64,000 bases of DNA, taken from assembly GCA_020632595.1 (NCBI GenBank), contig JACKFF010000005.1, forward strand, positions 186,001-250,000, in the 5' to 3' direction. Source of the stretch: Nitrospiraceae bacterium (GTDB lineage: Bacteria > Nitrospirota > Nitrospiria > Nitrospirales > UBA8639). The notes beneath the pieces were generated by a model that saw nothing but the letters and a program-made list of their open reading frames with translations, did not search any database and was not told the origin of the DNA. Positions 54,036-63,048 of the stretch are shown here, piece after piece; position 1 is the first letter of the stretch; the number at the start of each line of letters is the position of its first letter. The translations under genes were made by a program, and so were the position numbers.

Positions 54036-54461
54036 ATGAAATCCTTTGGTCTTCATCTTTCAAGGATCGGGTCATTGGCGTCTTTGGTTTGCGCCATCCA
54101 TTGTGCCCTCACGCCGATAGTGCTGTTAAGTTTGCCCTTCATTCTTTCGCATTCGTCCGGAGAATGGAATGGGATTCTGGAAATGATGCTTGGTGAAAAT
54201 ACAGAATGGCTGTTCCTTGGAGGGATCGGGCTGCTGGCAGGATTCGGATTGTTGGCCACCTATTCCGTTCATCGTGACAAGAGGCCTGCTTTCCTATCCG
54301 GAATCGGTGTGGTTGTGTTATTGATCTCGCGTGTGTGGATGGATCACCAAAGTCCCGGAGAGATCGCCCTGGATGTTACGGGAGCATGCGTTATTGCATG
54401 GGCCGGATTGTGGAACCGGCGGCTTTGCCGTTGCGTCGGCTGCCATCAACATGGGCCATAA
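54036..54461 (+). CDS. MerC-domain membrane protein 2
   Basis: 141 residues; ATG 54036 lies 4 bases after the zur stop. Four helices with LASLVCAIHCALTPIVLLSLPF (about 14-35), the MerC-like CxxxC in helix 1, and a C-terminal RRLCRCVGCHQHG with several Cys and His. Probably a metal-uptake or handling protein regulated with zur. Related to the MerC protein at 52755. Confidence 0.75.
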   Translation: MKSFGLHLSRIGSLASLVCAIHCALTPIVLLSLPFILSHSSGEWNGILEMMLGENTEWLFLGGIGLLAGFGLLATYSVHRDKRPAFLSGIGVVVLLISRVWMDHQSPGEIALDVTGACVIAWAGLWNRRLCRCVGCHQHGP

Positions 54462-54815
54462 ACCCAGGGCACTATTTCTGTGCGGGGTTTGTGTTCTTTC
54501 CCGGTCAAGAAGGTTGATGGCAACCAGAGAATGAGGGGATTAAGGAATATTCGGGGAATTATTGTCAGCACGTCGGGGATGTGGGCCTCGCCAGGAACCT
54601 GCCACATACACCTGGTTACACCATAGGCTCGAAAACGAACGGCGTCGGATTTCTTAAGCGTAGTCCCCAAGGCCGTGGGATTTTACTAACTGCCTGCCAG
54701 TACCACGCAACCCAAAGAGCGAGGGTCGGATCCGTTTTTAGTGACGGGCGTCGATGAATTGAAATATTCCAAGTGCCTTGGTTACAGTAGTTTGATTGTT
54801 CTATTATTGAATTCC
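54462..54815. other. Intergenic region without supported gene
   Basis: About 350 bases. Unsupported short frames only. Confidence 0.5.
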
Positions 54816-55118
54816 ATGAAAACACAACACAAGATCATTGGATTTCTTCTTGCCATCATCCTGGCCATCCTGCCCCTTTCTTCGGCATTGGGCGTCCAGC
54901 ATATCCTGGCCGGGGCAGACCTCGCCGGCCATGCCCACTCGGATTTCGATCTCTGTGACTGGGTGCATATTCAGACGACAGGTTCCCTGTCGTTCGATGC
55001 GAACTCTTCATGGCTTTGTCTGTTTGGATCCGGCGATGTGGTGGTCCAATCACCCTCACGTTTCAATAACCAGTCGGTTATTTCCTCCAGTCCACCTCGA
55101 GCTCCTCCTCAAGCGTAA
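54816..55118 (+). CDS. Small secreted hypothetical protein (DUF2946-like)
   Basis: 100 residues from ATG 54816. An N-terminal signal-peptide-like helix IIGFLLAIILAILPLSSALG (about 7-26) is followed by GHAHSDFDLCDWVHIQTTGSL, with His/Cys residues placed as in small DUF2946-like proteins that often accompany metal transport genes. Function unknown. Confidence 0.5.
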   Translation: MKTQHKIIGFLLAIILAILPLSSALGVQHILAGADLAGHAHSDFDLCDWVHIQTTGSLSFDANSSWLCLFGSGDVVVQSPSRFNNQSVISSSPPRAPPQA

Positions 55119-55678
55119 TTCCCGGAATTTCTCAATCCGTATTTCGAAAAACTGAAACTAGGCCTGAGTTCCTTCCGGGACCTTGGACAGGCGCGGATCT
55201 TCGTTCTGTCGATATCAGGATCTTGGGAGCGCCTGCTCTAGCTTCCTTCTTTATCCCGGGTCGGGGGGAGGTTTAGGCTATGAGGCAGATAGTTGACGAT
55301 CCAGATAGGAGGATGACAGGTGCCGGAGCCGGCGTAAGTGAAGGCTGGTGTGAATAAAGACGATGCCGACCATTCCACAGGCAAGGGCCGGCTTCACGAT
55401 AGAAAAGATGAGCAGCAATGTCAGAAAGAGAGTCATCATCATGTGTGTTCTCATGGGTTGATCTGTAGAGGCGATGGCTGAGGACATATTGATATGTTCG
55501 GCCGAATCCGGGCCTAGCTTGAGAGTGGACAAAGAGAATGATCCGGAGAAACCCTGGCCACAATACCGGGATTAAACGACCACTGATTGGTTAAAACGAC
55601 CATTCGTCGGGATAGCTTCGTGGAAATAATCTATCGGGTCTATGATGGGGCGCCAATTTTCGGAAGAAAAGGAAATGG
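55119..55678. other. Intergenic region, one doubtful small minus-strand frame
   Basis: A minus-strand frame at 55278-55532 has a membrane-helix-like core (MMMTLFLTLLLIFSIVKPALA) but no clear RBS or family, so it is not called as a gene. Otherwise nothing is seen. Confidence 0.4.
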
Positions 55679-57817
55679 ATGCCATGGAAGAGGGCCGTGT
55701 TGACTGAAGTGTCCGATTTTTCTGTCTCGTTTATCGCGCATGTCAGCGGGTACGCCGTCGGTATGATTTTGTATGCCATGTTGTTGTGGCTGGTTTTTCG
55801 GGCGTTGCAGGAATCGACCCAAAAGAATCAGAGCGAACCCTCTGCCCAATCCCCCAGATGGCTTGCATGTTGGACGGCAATTTTAGGCTTGCTGTGGAAT
55901 GTTGGAGCTCTGCTGGCCTTTCTGCTTCCGAATTTACACCTGACCGCACCGCTTCCGGTGTTGTATGCGTTGGCGGTCTCCGCATTGGGATTTCTTCCCG
56001 CTGTCGTTGTTCTGGCTATGGTTGAAACGCAGCCCATGGGCCTGCCTGCCTGGATTCGTCGATCGATTTCTGCAGCGGGTTTTGGGTTGAGCGGGTGGGC
56101 ATCCCTCATGCACCTGCATGCTGCTCTGAGCGGGGAATCGGGGAGCATGTCCGGAGCAGCGCTCCAGGCCATGGTCTGGGGCTTTCTCGTGCTTTTGATC
56201 TGGCTTCTTGCTGTCAGAGTGCGGGCTGAGGGGTGGGATTATATGGGGGGAATCGTGGTGCTCTCCGGATTGGCCATTGCGGTTCTTCCCTTTAGTCAGC
56301 ATGAGACCGGGGAATATTCCTGGGGCATGGAGGTTGTCGGTCATCATGCCAATCTCCTGTTGGCCCTGGCCATTCTCTATCAGGACTATCGCTTTGCTCT
56401 GGGAGACCTTTTCTTGAAGCGGGCGTTATCCTTTTTGGTGTTGGCCCTGGTGACGCTTGGTGCCTTGATCACCGTTGGGATTCCGGTGTTACGGCTCGAC
56501 CCGGACAATGAAATGGCTAACCTATCCCGGCTTGGTGTTTTTTTTGCACTTTGGATCATCACGGCGCTGGCCTATCCCCATTTACGAAAAGCCGTGATCT
56601 GGCTGGTGGATGTCGTGGTGTTGAGACGACCGGACTACGATCAACTCAGGCAGGAGGTGGCAATCGCTGCTAATGAGGAGGAAGAGCCAGAGCGGATTTT
56701 GTCCCGTACCGGTGCATTACTTCAGCCTGCTCTGTTGGCCAGACAGATTACCTGGAGGCCTTGGAGCCTGGAGAGCGAGGCCGGATCTGAATGGCCGGGT
56801 CAGGTCGGCGTACTGGACGGGGATCGTGGGGAAGAATCTCCGGCGAGTCGAGCCATCTCCGTTGAAAGCCTGGTAAGAAAAGGAAGCAGTGAATCATCCT
56901 TGTCCCGGCCTGGCGGAGAAGAATTCCTCGTGTTCATTCCGACGATGGAATTGCCTCAATACGTTCTGGTGATTCAGGGGCTTCTTCATCGACGGCGATT
57001 GCTTTCGGACGACCTGTTCCTATTGGAAGCCGTGGCGCATATCATTGCCCGAAGGATCGATGCGGTGCGATCGGCCCATGAGCGCTGTGCCGTGGCCATT
57101 CGAGAGCAGGAAATGAGAAAACTGACCATTGAGGCGGAACTCCGGGCTCTTCGCACGCAATTGAACCCTCACTTTTTATTTAATGCCTTGACCACTATTG
57201 GCTATCTCATTCAAACGGCACCGGCGCGGGCGCTGGACACGCTCATGCGGCTGACGGAGTTGCTGAGAGGCGTGTTAAAGCGTCTTGAGGGGGATTTTTC
57301 CACCTTGGGTCAGGAGGTGGATTTAGTCCAGGCGTATCTCATGATTGAACAGGCGCGTTTCGAACGGCGGTTGGCCTATCAAGTCAATGTGCCGTCAAAT
57401 TTACGAGATCTGCCTGTGCCGGCTCTGGTGTTGCAACCACTGGTGGAAAATGCGGTGAAACACGGAATTCAAAAATGTGCCAAGGGAGGGATCATTAAAA
57501 TTGGGGCTGAAGTGGAACAACGGAAAAACGAAAATGGTCACGAAGCTTGGAGGACTCGTGATCTTGTGATCAAGGTGCAGGATACGGGACAGGGTCCGGA
57601 AGACAAGGGGCAGGAGGTCGCCTGGGGAGCCGGAATCGGGTTGGCCAATATTAAGAAACGTCTTCATTTGCATTATGGCGATCATGCTGCGTTATCTATG
57701 CATCGGAGTCCAAAGCTTGGCACGATTGTCCACATCCGTATTCCTCTTGTTGGTTCGAGCGATCTCCTGGCAGAAGAATCCGAATGCCTTCCTTCCGGCC
57801 AGGGGGTGAAAGAATGA
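55679..57817 (+). CDS. LytS-type membrane sensor histidine kinase
   Basis: 712 residues. Eight or so membrane helices (about 15-330, 7TM-like sensor), a GAF-like region (about 345-465), and a His_kinase domain with H498 in RTQLNPHFLFNALTTIGYL and a HATPase domain (PLVENAVKHGIQ, GAGIGLANIKKRL). The NPHFLFN signature defines LytS/YehU-type kinases. Paired with the LytTR regulator by a 4-base overlap. Probable targets are the pilin and secretin genes downstream. Confidence 0.9.
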   Translation: MPWKRAVLTEVSDFSVSFIAHVSGYAVGMILYAMLLWLVFRALQESTQKNQSEPSAQSPRWLACWTAILGLLWNVGALLAFLLPNLHLTAPLPVLYALAVSALGFLPAVVVLAMVETQPMGLPAWIRRSISAAGFGLSGWASLMHLHAALSGESGSMSGAALQAMVWGFLVLLIWLLAVRVRAEGWDYMGGIVVLSGLAIAVLPFSQHETGEYSWGMEVVGHHANLLLALAILYQDYRFALGDLFLKRALSFLVLALVTLGALITVGIPVLRLDPDNEMANLSRLGVFFALWIITALAYPHLRKAVIWLVDVVVLRRPDYDQLRQEVAIAANEEEEPERILSRTGALLQPALLARQITWRPWSLESEAGSEWPGQVGVLDGDRGEESPASRAISVESLVRKGSSESSLSRPGGEEFLVFIPTMELPQYVLVIQGLLHRRRLLSDDLFLLEAVAHIIARRIDAVRSAHERCAVAIREQEMRKLTIEAELRALRTQLNPHFLFNALTTIGYLIQTAPARALDTLMRLTELLRGVLKRLEGDFSTLGQEVDLVQAYLMIEQARFERRLAYQVNVPSNLRDLPVPALVLQPLVENAVKHGIQKCAKGGIIKIGAEVEQRKNENGHEAWRTRDLVIKVQDTGQGPEDKGQEVAWGAGIGLANIKKRLHLHYGDHAALSMHRSPKLGTIVHIRIPLVGSSDLLAEESECLPSGQGVKE

Positions 57818-58593
57818 GCGGAAAACTCCGGGTTATTGTTGTTGACGATGAGCGGCCGGCACGTTCATTTCTGACGACGACCTTGAAGACTCTGGATGAT
57901 GTCGACATTGTGGGAGAGGCCGAGAACGGTGAGGACGCGATCAGCCTGATTCAACGGGAACAACCCGATCTGGCATTACTGGATCTTCAAATGCCCGGAC
58001 TGGATGGCCTTTCCATGGTCAAGGCCATCAAAAAAGGGCATATTCCGTTGATTGCGTTTGTCACAGCCCACAATGAATATGCCATTGAGGCGTTCGATAT
58101 CGAGGCCATCGACTACTTATTGAAACCGGTCGACCGCACGCGACTGCGTAAAACCATCAAACGGGCAAAGGAGCGTCTGGAACGGGAAGATGTCATGGCG
58201 AATGAATTGGAAGCTCGACCGCGCGGCAAGGAGGGAGCCCCTCCGGAGGATTCGGATTACATGGACCGTCTCCCGATCAAAAAGAAAGAAGAGATCATTT
58301 TTCTGCCGGTGAATCAGATTGCCTCCATTGTCTCGGATGGAGAGCTGATGCATATCACGACCCTTCGAAAGGAACGTCATACCATCAGCCACCGGCTCAA
58401 GGCGCTTGAGGCCAGACTGGACCCCAGGCGATTCGTGCGATTGGGTCGCGGGACTTTGGTCAATGTGGAGTCGATATGCCGGGTGGCCACTATGCCGGGA
58501 GGGTCGTATGTCGTTACCTTGACGAATACTCAACAACTCAGGGTCAGCCGCAGTCAGTCACGATTTTTACGGCACCAAATCCTGAGGTTGTAA
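57814..58593 (+). CDS. LytTR-family response regulator
   Basis: 259 residues. A receiver (about 5-120) with phospho-acceptor D57 in LALLDLQMPG and the K of YLLKPVD; a linker; a LytTR DNA-binding domain (about 155-259) with ISHRLKALEARLDPRRFVRLGRGTLVNVESI. LytTR proteins bind pairs of 9-bp direct repeats (about WMMGTTNRK) one or two turns apart. Such pairs precede the pilins and the secretin at 58670, 60092 and 60753. Confidence 0.9.
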   Translation: MSGKLRVIVVDDERPARSFLTTTLKTLDDVDIVGEAENGEDAISLIQREQPDLALLDLQMPGLDGLSMVKAIKKGHIPLIAFVTAHNEYAIEAFDIEAIDYLLKPVDRTRLRKTIKRAKERLEREDVMANELEARPRGKEGAPPEDSDYMDRLPIKKKEEIIFLPVNQIASIVSDGELMHITTLRKERHTISHRLKALEARLDPRRFVRLGRGTLVNVESICRVATMPGGSYVVTLTNTQQLRVSRSQSRFLRHQILRL

Positions 58594-58911
58594 GATCCCT
58601 GCCTTACGGATTGGTCCCTCGCCGGTTTTCCCTTCCCCTCTGCCATAATCCAGTCATTCAGGCGAATCAACCGCTCATGAAATTATATGACCGTTCATAA
58701 AAAAAGACTGTGGATTACGCGCATCCCGCCTTTATAAATTGACAGGTATTCGAAGTGACAGTTTAGAAAGGCCGTGTAGCCCGTTCAGTGACAGGTTTCC
58801 GGATATCGTAAGTCTCAGGCGAGTGACCGGACGCTCGAAGGAGGATTGGTCCTCTTTGGCCCCAGAAAGGTGCATGAGGCGTCAATATCACTAAAAAAGG
58901 AGGGTTTTCCC
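58594..58911. other. Promoter region of pilin 1
   Basis: No gene. Holds the LytTR-type repeat pair at 58670-58698 and is homologous to the region ahead of pilin 2. Confidence 0.6.
58670..58698 (+). promoter_or_regulatory. LytTR-type tandem repeat ahead of pilin 1
   Basis: ACCGCTCAT (58670-58678) and ACCGTTCAT (58690-58698), starts 20 bases apart. The second matches the LytTR consensus exactly, the first has one change. About 215-240 bases ahead of the pilin ATG. Confidence 0.65.
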
Positions 58912-59259
58912 ATGTTTAAAAAGTTACGTAGTCAAGCAGGCGCGGCGTTGGTGGAATACAGTCTCCTCGTCGCGGGAATCGCCTTAATCGGAGCGGCCGC
59001 CGTGGCGGTATTCGGCCACAAAACCTCGGATATGATGGCCGCAATCGCTGCGGTGTTGCCCGGGGCGCATGCTGACGATAATGGCCCCATTGTCAGCGGT
59101 AAGATTATTGAAACCGCAGATGGTCAAGGACCTGGTGGAAATGCCATTGCCTTGGATATTAACGGCATTGTTGCCAACGCCGGCACCGAACGGCTAGGAA
59201 ATAATTTTGGGACCACTACGAGTATTTCGACATTGGTTGTCGAAGCTCAATCTGAGTAA
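58912..59259 (+). CDS. Flp-like pilin 1
   Basis: 115 residues. FKKLRSQAGAALVEYSLLVAGIALIGAAAVAVFGHK is a type IVb/Flp pilin start: a short charged leader, a processing site near GAALVEY (Glu at +5 of the mature protein) and a hydrophobic helix. The C-terminal 70 residues are an extension beyond usual Flp pilins (GGNAIALDINGIVANAGTERLGNN), perhaps surface-exposed. AAGGAGGG precedes the ATG. Nearly identical to pilin 2. Confidence 0.85.
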   Translation: MFKKLRSQAGAALVEYSLLVAGIALIGAAAVAVFGHKTSDMMAAIAAVLPGAHADDNGPIVSGKIIETADGQGPGGNAIALDINGIVANAGTERLGNNFGTTTSISTLVVEAQSE

Positions 59260-59291
59260 GCTCCCTAGGGTTTGTACATGCACGCGAGTGA

Positions 59292-59330
59292 AAAGCCTTC
59301 CCGGTCGAATCAGGCCGGGAAGGCTTTTTG
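59292..59330 (+). terminator. Rho-independent terminator of pilin 1
   Basis: Perfect 13-bp stem AAAGCCTTCCCGG / CCGGGAAGGCTTT, a 10-base loop, then T-rich sequence. Duplicated with the gene at 60708-60747. Confidence 0.9.
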
Positions 59331-60060
59331 TTGTCTGTCGAGCACATTCAACAGGTTGGAGGATGCAAGTCATTTCGACAATTTATGATAGTGAAGTCAT
59401 CGCGAGGCACTAATAGGATCTCGGAGAAGTCCTCAGACGGCGTTCTTTGCCTGCGCCGCAGAACGAAGAGGCGCGGCAACCAGGTCGTGGTGGACGAGCC
59501 AAAACGGGGCAATTCTGAGCATCCTGCTTGGGTCATCTGTTTGGGACTTTGCGGCCTATGTCGCTTTCAGCAGGCAAATATAGTTGTTTCGCAATAAGAG
59601 CAGGGTTGTGGATGAATGAAGGCACCCGGTCGCCCTGAAAGACGATTCAGGGAGTGTTGAATAATAAAGATGTTCAAGGGAAAATTTGCCCAGGATTAGA
59701 TTTCTCATCAAAGGCTCCGGGTCGGTTCAAAAAAGCATGCCCTGAGTCTTCCCAAAGGGTCCGTCCAGCAAGGCCGCAGCCGTTTTTACGCGCGGAGCGT
59801 ACGCGTAGTACGTGAGCACGGGAAAATGGCGAGAACGCCGCTGGCGGCTTTTTTCAACAGACCCATTCACTAACCAAATGACTCACGCCCACAACTCAGG
59901 CCAATCCGAATGTTGCAAGCATGTAAGGGTGATACGTCACCCCACCCGGGTTACATACCAATTGCTTAGGGCTAGCGTTTACCAGTCCCGTTTATTTGGG
60001 CAAACCCAGATTTTGTAAGAGACCTGCACTGTTCTTCGCTCTCTCACCGGTTTTCCCCTC
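59331..60060. other. Spacer between duplicated pilin units
   Basis: No gene supported. It contains the complete MITE at 59650-59864. Confidence 0.6.
59650..59864. mobile_element. 215-bp MITE-like element, copy 2
   Basis: Same ends and length as 22098-22312 and over 90 percent identical by eye. Flanked by a perfect 5-bp target duplication ATTCA (59645-59649 and 59865-59869), so its insertion is recent or well preserved. It lies between the two pilin genes. Confidence 0.9.
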
Positions 60061-60091
60061 CACCACTTCAATCCAGTCATAGAGGCCATCA

Positions 60092-60121
60092 ACCGCTCAT
60101 GACATGAATGTAACTGTTCAA
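60092..60121 (+). promoter_or_regulatory. LytTR-type tandem repeat ahead of pilin 2
   Basis: ACCGCTCAT (60092-60100) and ACTGTTCAA (60113-60121), starts 21 bases apart. The first matches the repeat ahead of pilin 1; the second is weaker. The flanks are also homologous. Confidence 0.55.
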
Positions 60122-60328
60122 AAAAAGAAAGTGGAATACATGAGATGGCGACCTTATAAGTGAACAGATAAGGATGCCTTCTTAAATTCCATTAACCCAT
60201 TCAGTCAAAAACCAATTCCGGATTACCAGGCCTTGGGCGAGCGCCCGGACGCTTGAAGGAGGATTTGTCTTCTTTGACCCCAGAAGGGTCCCTGAGGCGG
60301 CACTATCACTTCAAAGGAGGGTTTTCGT

Positions 60329-60676
60329 ATGTTTAAAAAGTTACGTAGTCAAGCGGGCGCGGCGTTGGTGGAATATAGCCTTCTCGTCGCGGGCATTGCC
60401 TTGATCGGAGCCGCCGCCGTGGCGGTATTCGGCCATAAAACCACGGATATGATGGCCGCGGTCGCTGCGGTGTTGCCCGGGGCACATGCTGACGATAATG
60501 CCCCGATTGTCGCAGGAAAAATCATTGAAACCAGTGTAGATGGTGGACCCGGTGGCGATGCCATTGCCTTGGATATTGGCGGCATTGTTGCCAACGCCGG
60601 CACCGAACGGCTAGGAAATAATCTTGGGACCACTACGAGTATTTCGACCTTGGTTGTCGAAGCTCAAGCTGAGTAA
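60329..60676 (+). CDS. Flp-like pilin 2
   Basis: 115 residues, about 93 percent identical to pilin 1 (changes include SDMMAAIA to TDMMAAVA and ETADGQ to ETSVDG). Same leader, GAALVEY processing region and C-terminal extension; AAAGGAGGG ahead of the ATG. Promoter, gene and terminator were duplicated together. May allow separate expression of two pilin subunits. Confidence 0.85.
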   Translation: MFKKLRSQAGAALVEYSLLVAGIALIGAAAVAVFGHKTTDMMAAVAAVLPGAHADDNAPIVAGKIIETSVDGGPGGDAIALDIGGIVANAGTERLGNNLGTTTSISTLVVEAQAE

Positions 60677-60707
60677 GCTCCCAAGGGTTTGTGTATGCAC
60701 GCGAGTG

Positions 60708-60747
60708 AAAAGCCTTCCCGGCCTGACTCGACCGGGAAGGCTTTTTG
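60708..60747 (+). terminator. Rho-independent terminator of pilin 2
   Basis: Stem AAAGCCTTCCCGG / CCGGGAAGGCTTT with a 10-base loop and a T-rich end, same stem as the pilin 1 terminator. Confidence 0.9.
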
Positions 60748-60752
60748 TTTGA

Positions 60753-60782
60753 GCCGTCCATGTGTAAAAAATAACCGTTCAT
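60753..60782 (+). promoter_or_regulatory. LytTR-type tandem repeat ahead of secretin operon
   Basis: GCCGTCCAT (60753-60761) and ACCGTTCAT (60774-60782), starts 21 bases apart; the second is an exact consensus match. It lies 160-190 bases before the secretin start, just after the pilin 2 terminator. Confidence 0.6.
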
Positions 60783-60939
60783 TGGACGACCCTGACAGTC
60801 CAGAAGAATCACCTCGTGGGCGAACGATGTAATCTCCTATAAGACATTAAAGACATTAACAGTCGGGCCATACACACCCTTGCGGGGCATGTGAGGGAAA
60901 AGCGGATTGGGCCTGGAGCAGGATAGCGTAGGTTTGTAG

Positions 60940-63048
60940 ATGAACGAGGTTTTAAAGAACACCATGAAAGATCATTCAGCAGCCGGATTGCCAAGGCCTG
61001 CCACTCTGGGCTATCTGAATGTTCCGCGCATGAGCCTGCTGGTTAGCGTGATCTTTCTGCTTCTTCTTCCCAGTGCAATGGCGCAAACGCCCTCTTCGAA
61101 GCTATCTCCAAGGACAATAGTTCTTAAAAAATCCCCGGAGTCTCCTATCCCTTTGCGCGTGATTGTGGCCCAACACCGACGTGTTGTGATTGATGATCCG
61201 GTGCAGCGGGTTGCGGTGGGCGATACGTCAATCGTTTCGGCTCAGTTGATTAACAACAAGGAAATTCTGATTCTTGGGCAGCGCCCCGGACGCACGTCGA
61301 TCATTGTCTGGCTTCAGTCAGGAGCGATTCGTCATTATCAATGCAATGTGCAACGGGATCTTTCCGTTCTGCATGCGGCTTTGCATAACGTTCACCCCAG
61401 TATCGGTGTGACCAGTGCCCCGGACCGTGATGCCATCATTCTGACCGGAAAGGTGCCTGATGTGACCTATTCCCAGGCGGCGGAAGGGATCGCGCAGAAA
61501 TATGTGAATGCCAGACGGGGAACAAGGAGATCAGGTCAGGGGCCGTTTGTGCAAAGTCCCGGCGGGCAGCCGGCCAATCAGACTCAGCCCGGGGGGTCGA
61601 ATCAATCCTCGGGATCATCCGGCCCTTCCTCTGATGATGAGGGAGATGAGGAATCCTCATCAAGCGATTCCTCCGACCCCGTTCAAGTTACGGAGGACAC
61701 CCCTGTCGGAGGGACTATCATCAATTTGATTCAATTGGACACGTTGCCGGCAACTCCGGAGGAGCGCATGCAAGAGGCAATCCGGAATCTTGGGGGTGAG
61801 CAGGTGACGGTGCGGCGAGTAAAACGAGGTGTTGTGCGTGATGATGAGCAGGATGTCTTTGTCCTGGAGGGATCGGTGAAAAATCAAGTGGCCCTCTTGC
61901 GCGTGCTGGAGGTAGGTTCCCGAATGCTGACCGGCCAGGGGGCCACGCGACAAAATATTCGCGTGGTGGGTGATGAAGCGGGGGCGTTGGCCGGTCGATT
62001 AGGACAACAGCAAGGGGGGCAGCAAGGGCAGCAAGGGCGACTGATGATTGGTGGGGGCGGCGGCGGGATTGGTCAGCTATTTGGAGGGGCTGGTACGACG
62101 TCTGGGCGCATCAGTAACCGGGTACAATCGAATCTGGGCCGGGCCAAAGTGATTGAAGCGGCCCACGGACGCATTCTCTCCTTTCTTCATGTGAGGGATC
62201 TTCCGCAAATTCGGGTCAACATCAAGCTCTATGAAGTCAATCGGACAAAACTGCGGTCCTATGGCTCCGATCTGATCGGAACCTTTGACAATTTCGGGAC
62301 GGCTCCAGAGTCCGGGGTCCGAAACATTTTAGGCTTTCTGAGTGGTACGCTTGCGGTCGACACGTTCATTCAAAGTGGGCAGTTTGCCCTTGAATCAGTC
62401 TTCACGTTTTTGGAGAGACTGGATTTGGCGCGAAGCCTGTCTTCTCCTTCGCTCACCGTGTTGTCTGGAGAAATTGCCGCTTTTCTGGTTGGAGGAGAAG
62501 TCCCGATTGAGCAGGCATTTTCCCCGTTTTTCGGTGGTGGAGAGACGCCTGGCGCGGCAGGGGTTTTTCAGTTTGTCACGTTTCGTGAATTCGGGATCTC
62601 CCTCCGTGTTCGCCCGCTGGTGGGAGAAGACGGGGATTTGACGATCGACGTGGTTCCGCAAGTGGTGACACCTGATTTGCGCTTGACGACGGGCATTGCA
62701 GAGGCCACTGGAACCAATCAACCCACGACAGCATTCAAAAACCGGTCCATGCAGACGAGCGCACGCATGCAGGATGGCCAGGCCATCCTGATTGGAGGTC
62801 TCCTCTCGCGTGACAAATCGGATCAGCAGAGCTTTATTCCTGGGATTCGTGATATCCCGGGGTTGGGTTGGTTGTTTCGACGGTTTACGCAAAACAACGA
62901 AGAGGTTGAACTCGTTATTATCATCCATCCTGTCATTATGAGAGAACCGATTCCCGAGGTGGGCCTCTGGGCTTTTCCAGCTCTCACCGACTATCGACCG
63001 GCCTGGGAATTCAAGTCATGGCCGGCACCTGAGGGGAAAGGCTTGTGA
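60940..63048 (+). CDS. RcpA/CpaC-type secretin of the Tad pilus
   Basis: 702 residues. A signal peptide is likely inside the first 50 residues (LLVSVIFLLLLPSAMA, about 31-47; the exact start is uncertain). The BON/pilus-assembly N-domain contains VAVGDTSIVSAQLINNKEILILGQRPGRTSIIVW (about 88-121). Low-complexity Ser/Asp and Gly/Gln stretches (about 190-250 and 355-385) follow. The C-terminal secretin domain has LSSPSLTVLSGEIAAFLVGGEVPI and NRSMQTSARMQDGQAILIGGLLS (about 600-622). It forms the outer-membrane channel for Flp pili. Its stop overlaps the TadE start. Confidence 0.9.
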   Translation: MNEVLKNTMKDHSAAGLPRPATLGYLNVPRMSLLVSVIFLLLLPSAMAQTPSSKLSPRTIVLKKSPESPIPLRVIVAQHRRVVIDDPVQRVAVGDTSIVSAQLINNKEILILGQRPGRTSIIVWLQSGAIRHYQCNVQRDLSVLHAALHNVHPSIGVTSAPDRDAIILTGKVPDVTYSQAAEGIAQKYVNARRGTRRSGQGPFVQSPGGQPANQTQPGGSNQSSGSSGPSSDDEGDEESSSSDSSDPVQVTEDTPVGGTIINLIQLDTLPATPEERMQEAIRNLGGEQVTVRRVKRGVVRDDEQDVFVLEGSVKNQVALLRVLEVGSRMLTGQGATRQNIRVVGDEAGALAGRLGQQQGGQQGQQGRLMIGGGGGGIGQLFGGAGTTSGRISNRVQSNLGRAKVIEAAHGRILSFLHVRDLPQIRVNIKLYEVNRTKLRSYGSDLIGTFDNFGTAPESGVRNILGFLSGTLAVDTFIQSGQFALESVFTFLERLDLARSLSSPSLTVLSGEIAAFLVGGEVPIEQAFSPFFGGGETPGAAGVFQFVTFREFGISLRVRPLVGEDGDLTIDVVPQVVTPDLRLTTGIAEATGTNQPTTAFKNRSMQTSARMQDGQAILIGGLLSRDKSDQQSFIPGIRDIPGLGWLFRRFTQNNEEVELVIIIHPVIMREPIPEVGLWAFPALTDYRPAWEFKSWPAPEGKGL

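Noticed and set aside
55278..55532. 84-codon minus-strand frame with a hydrophobic core
   Set aside because: Possible small membrane protein, but with no RBS or homologue recognised; kept only as a note in the intergenic entry.
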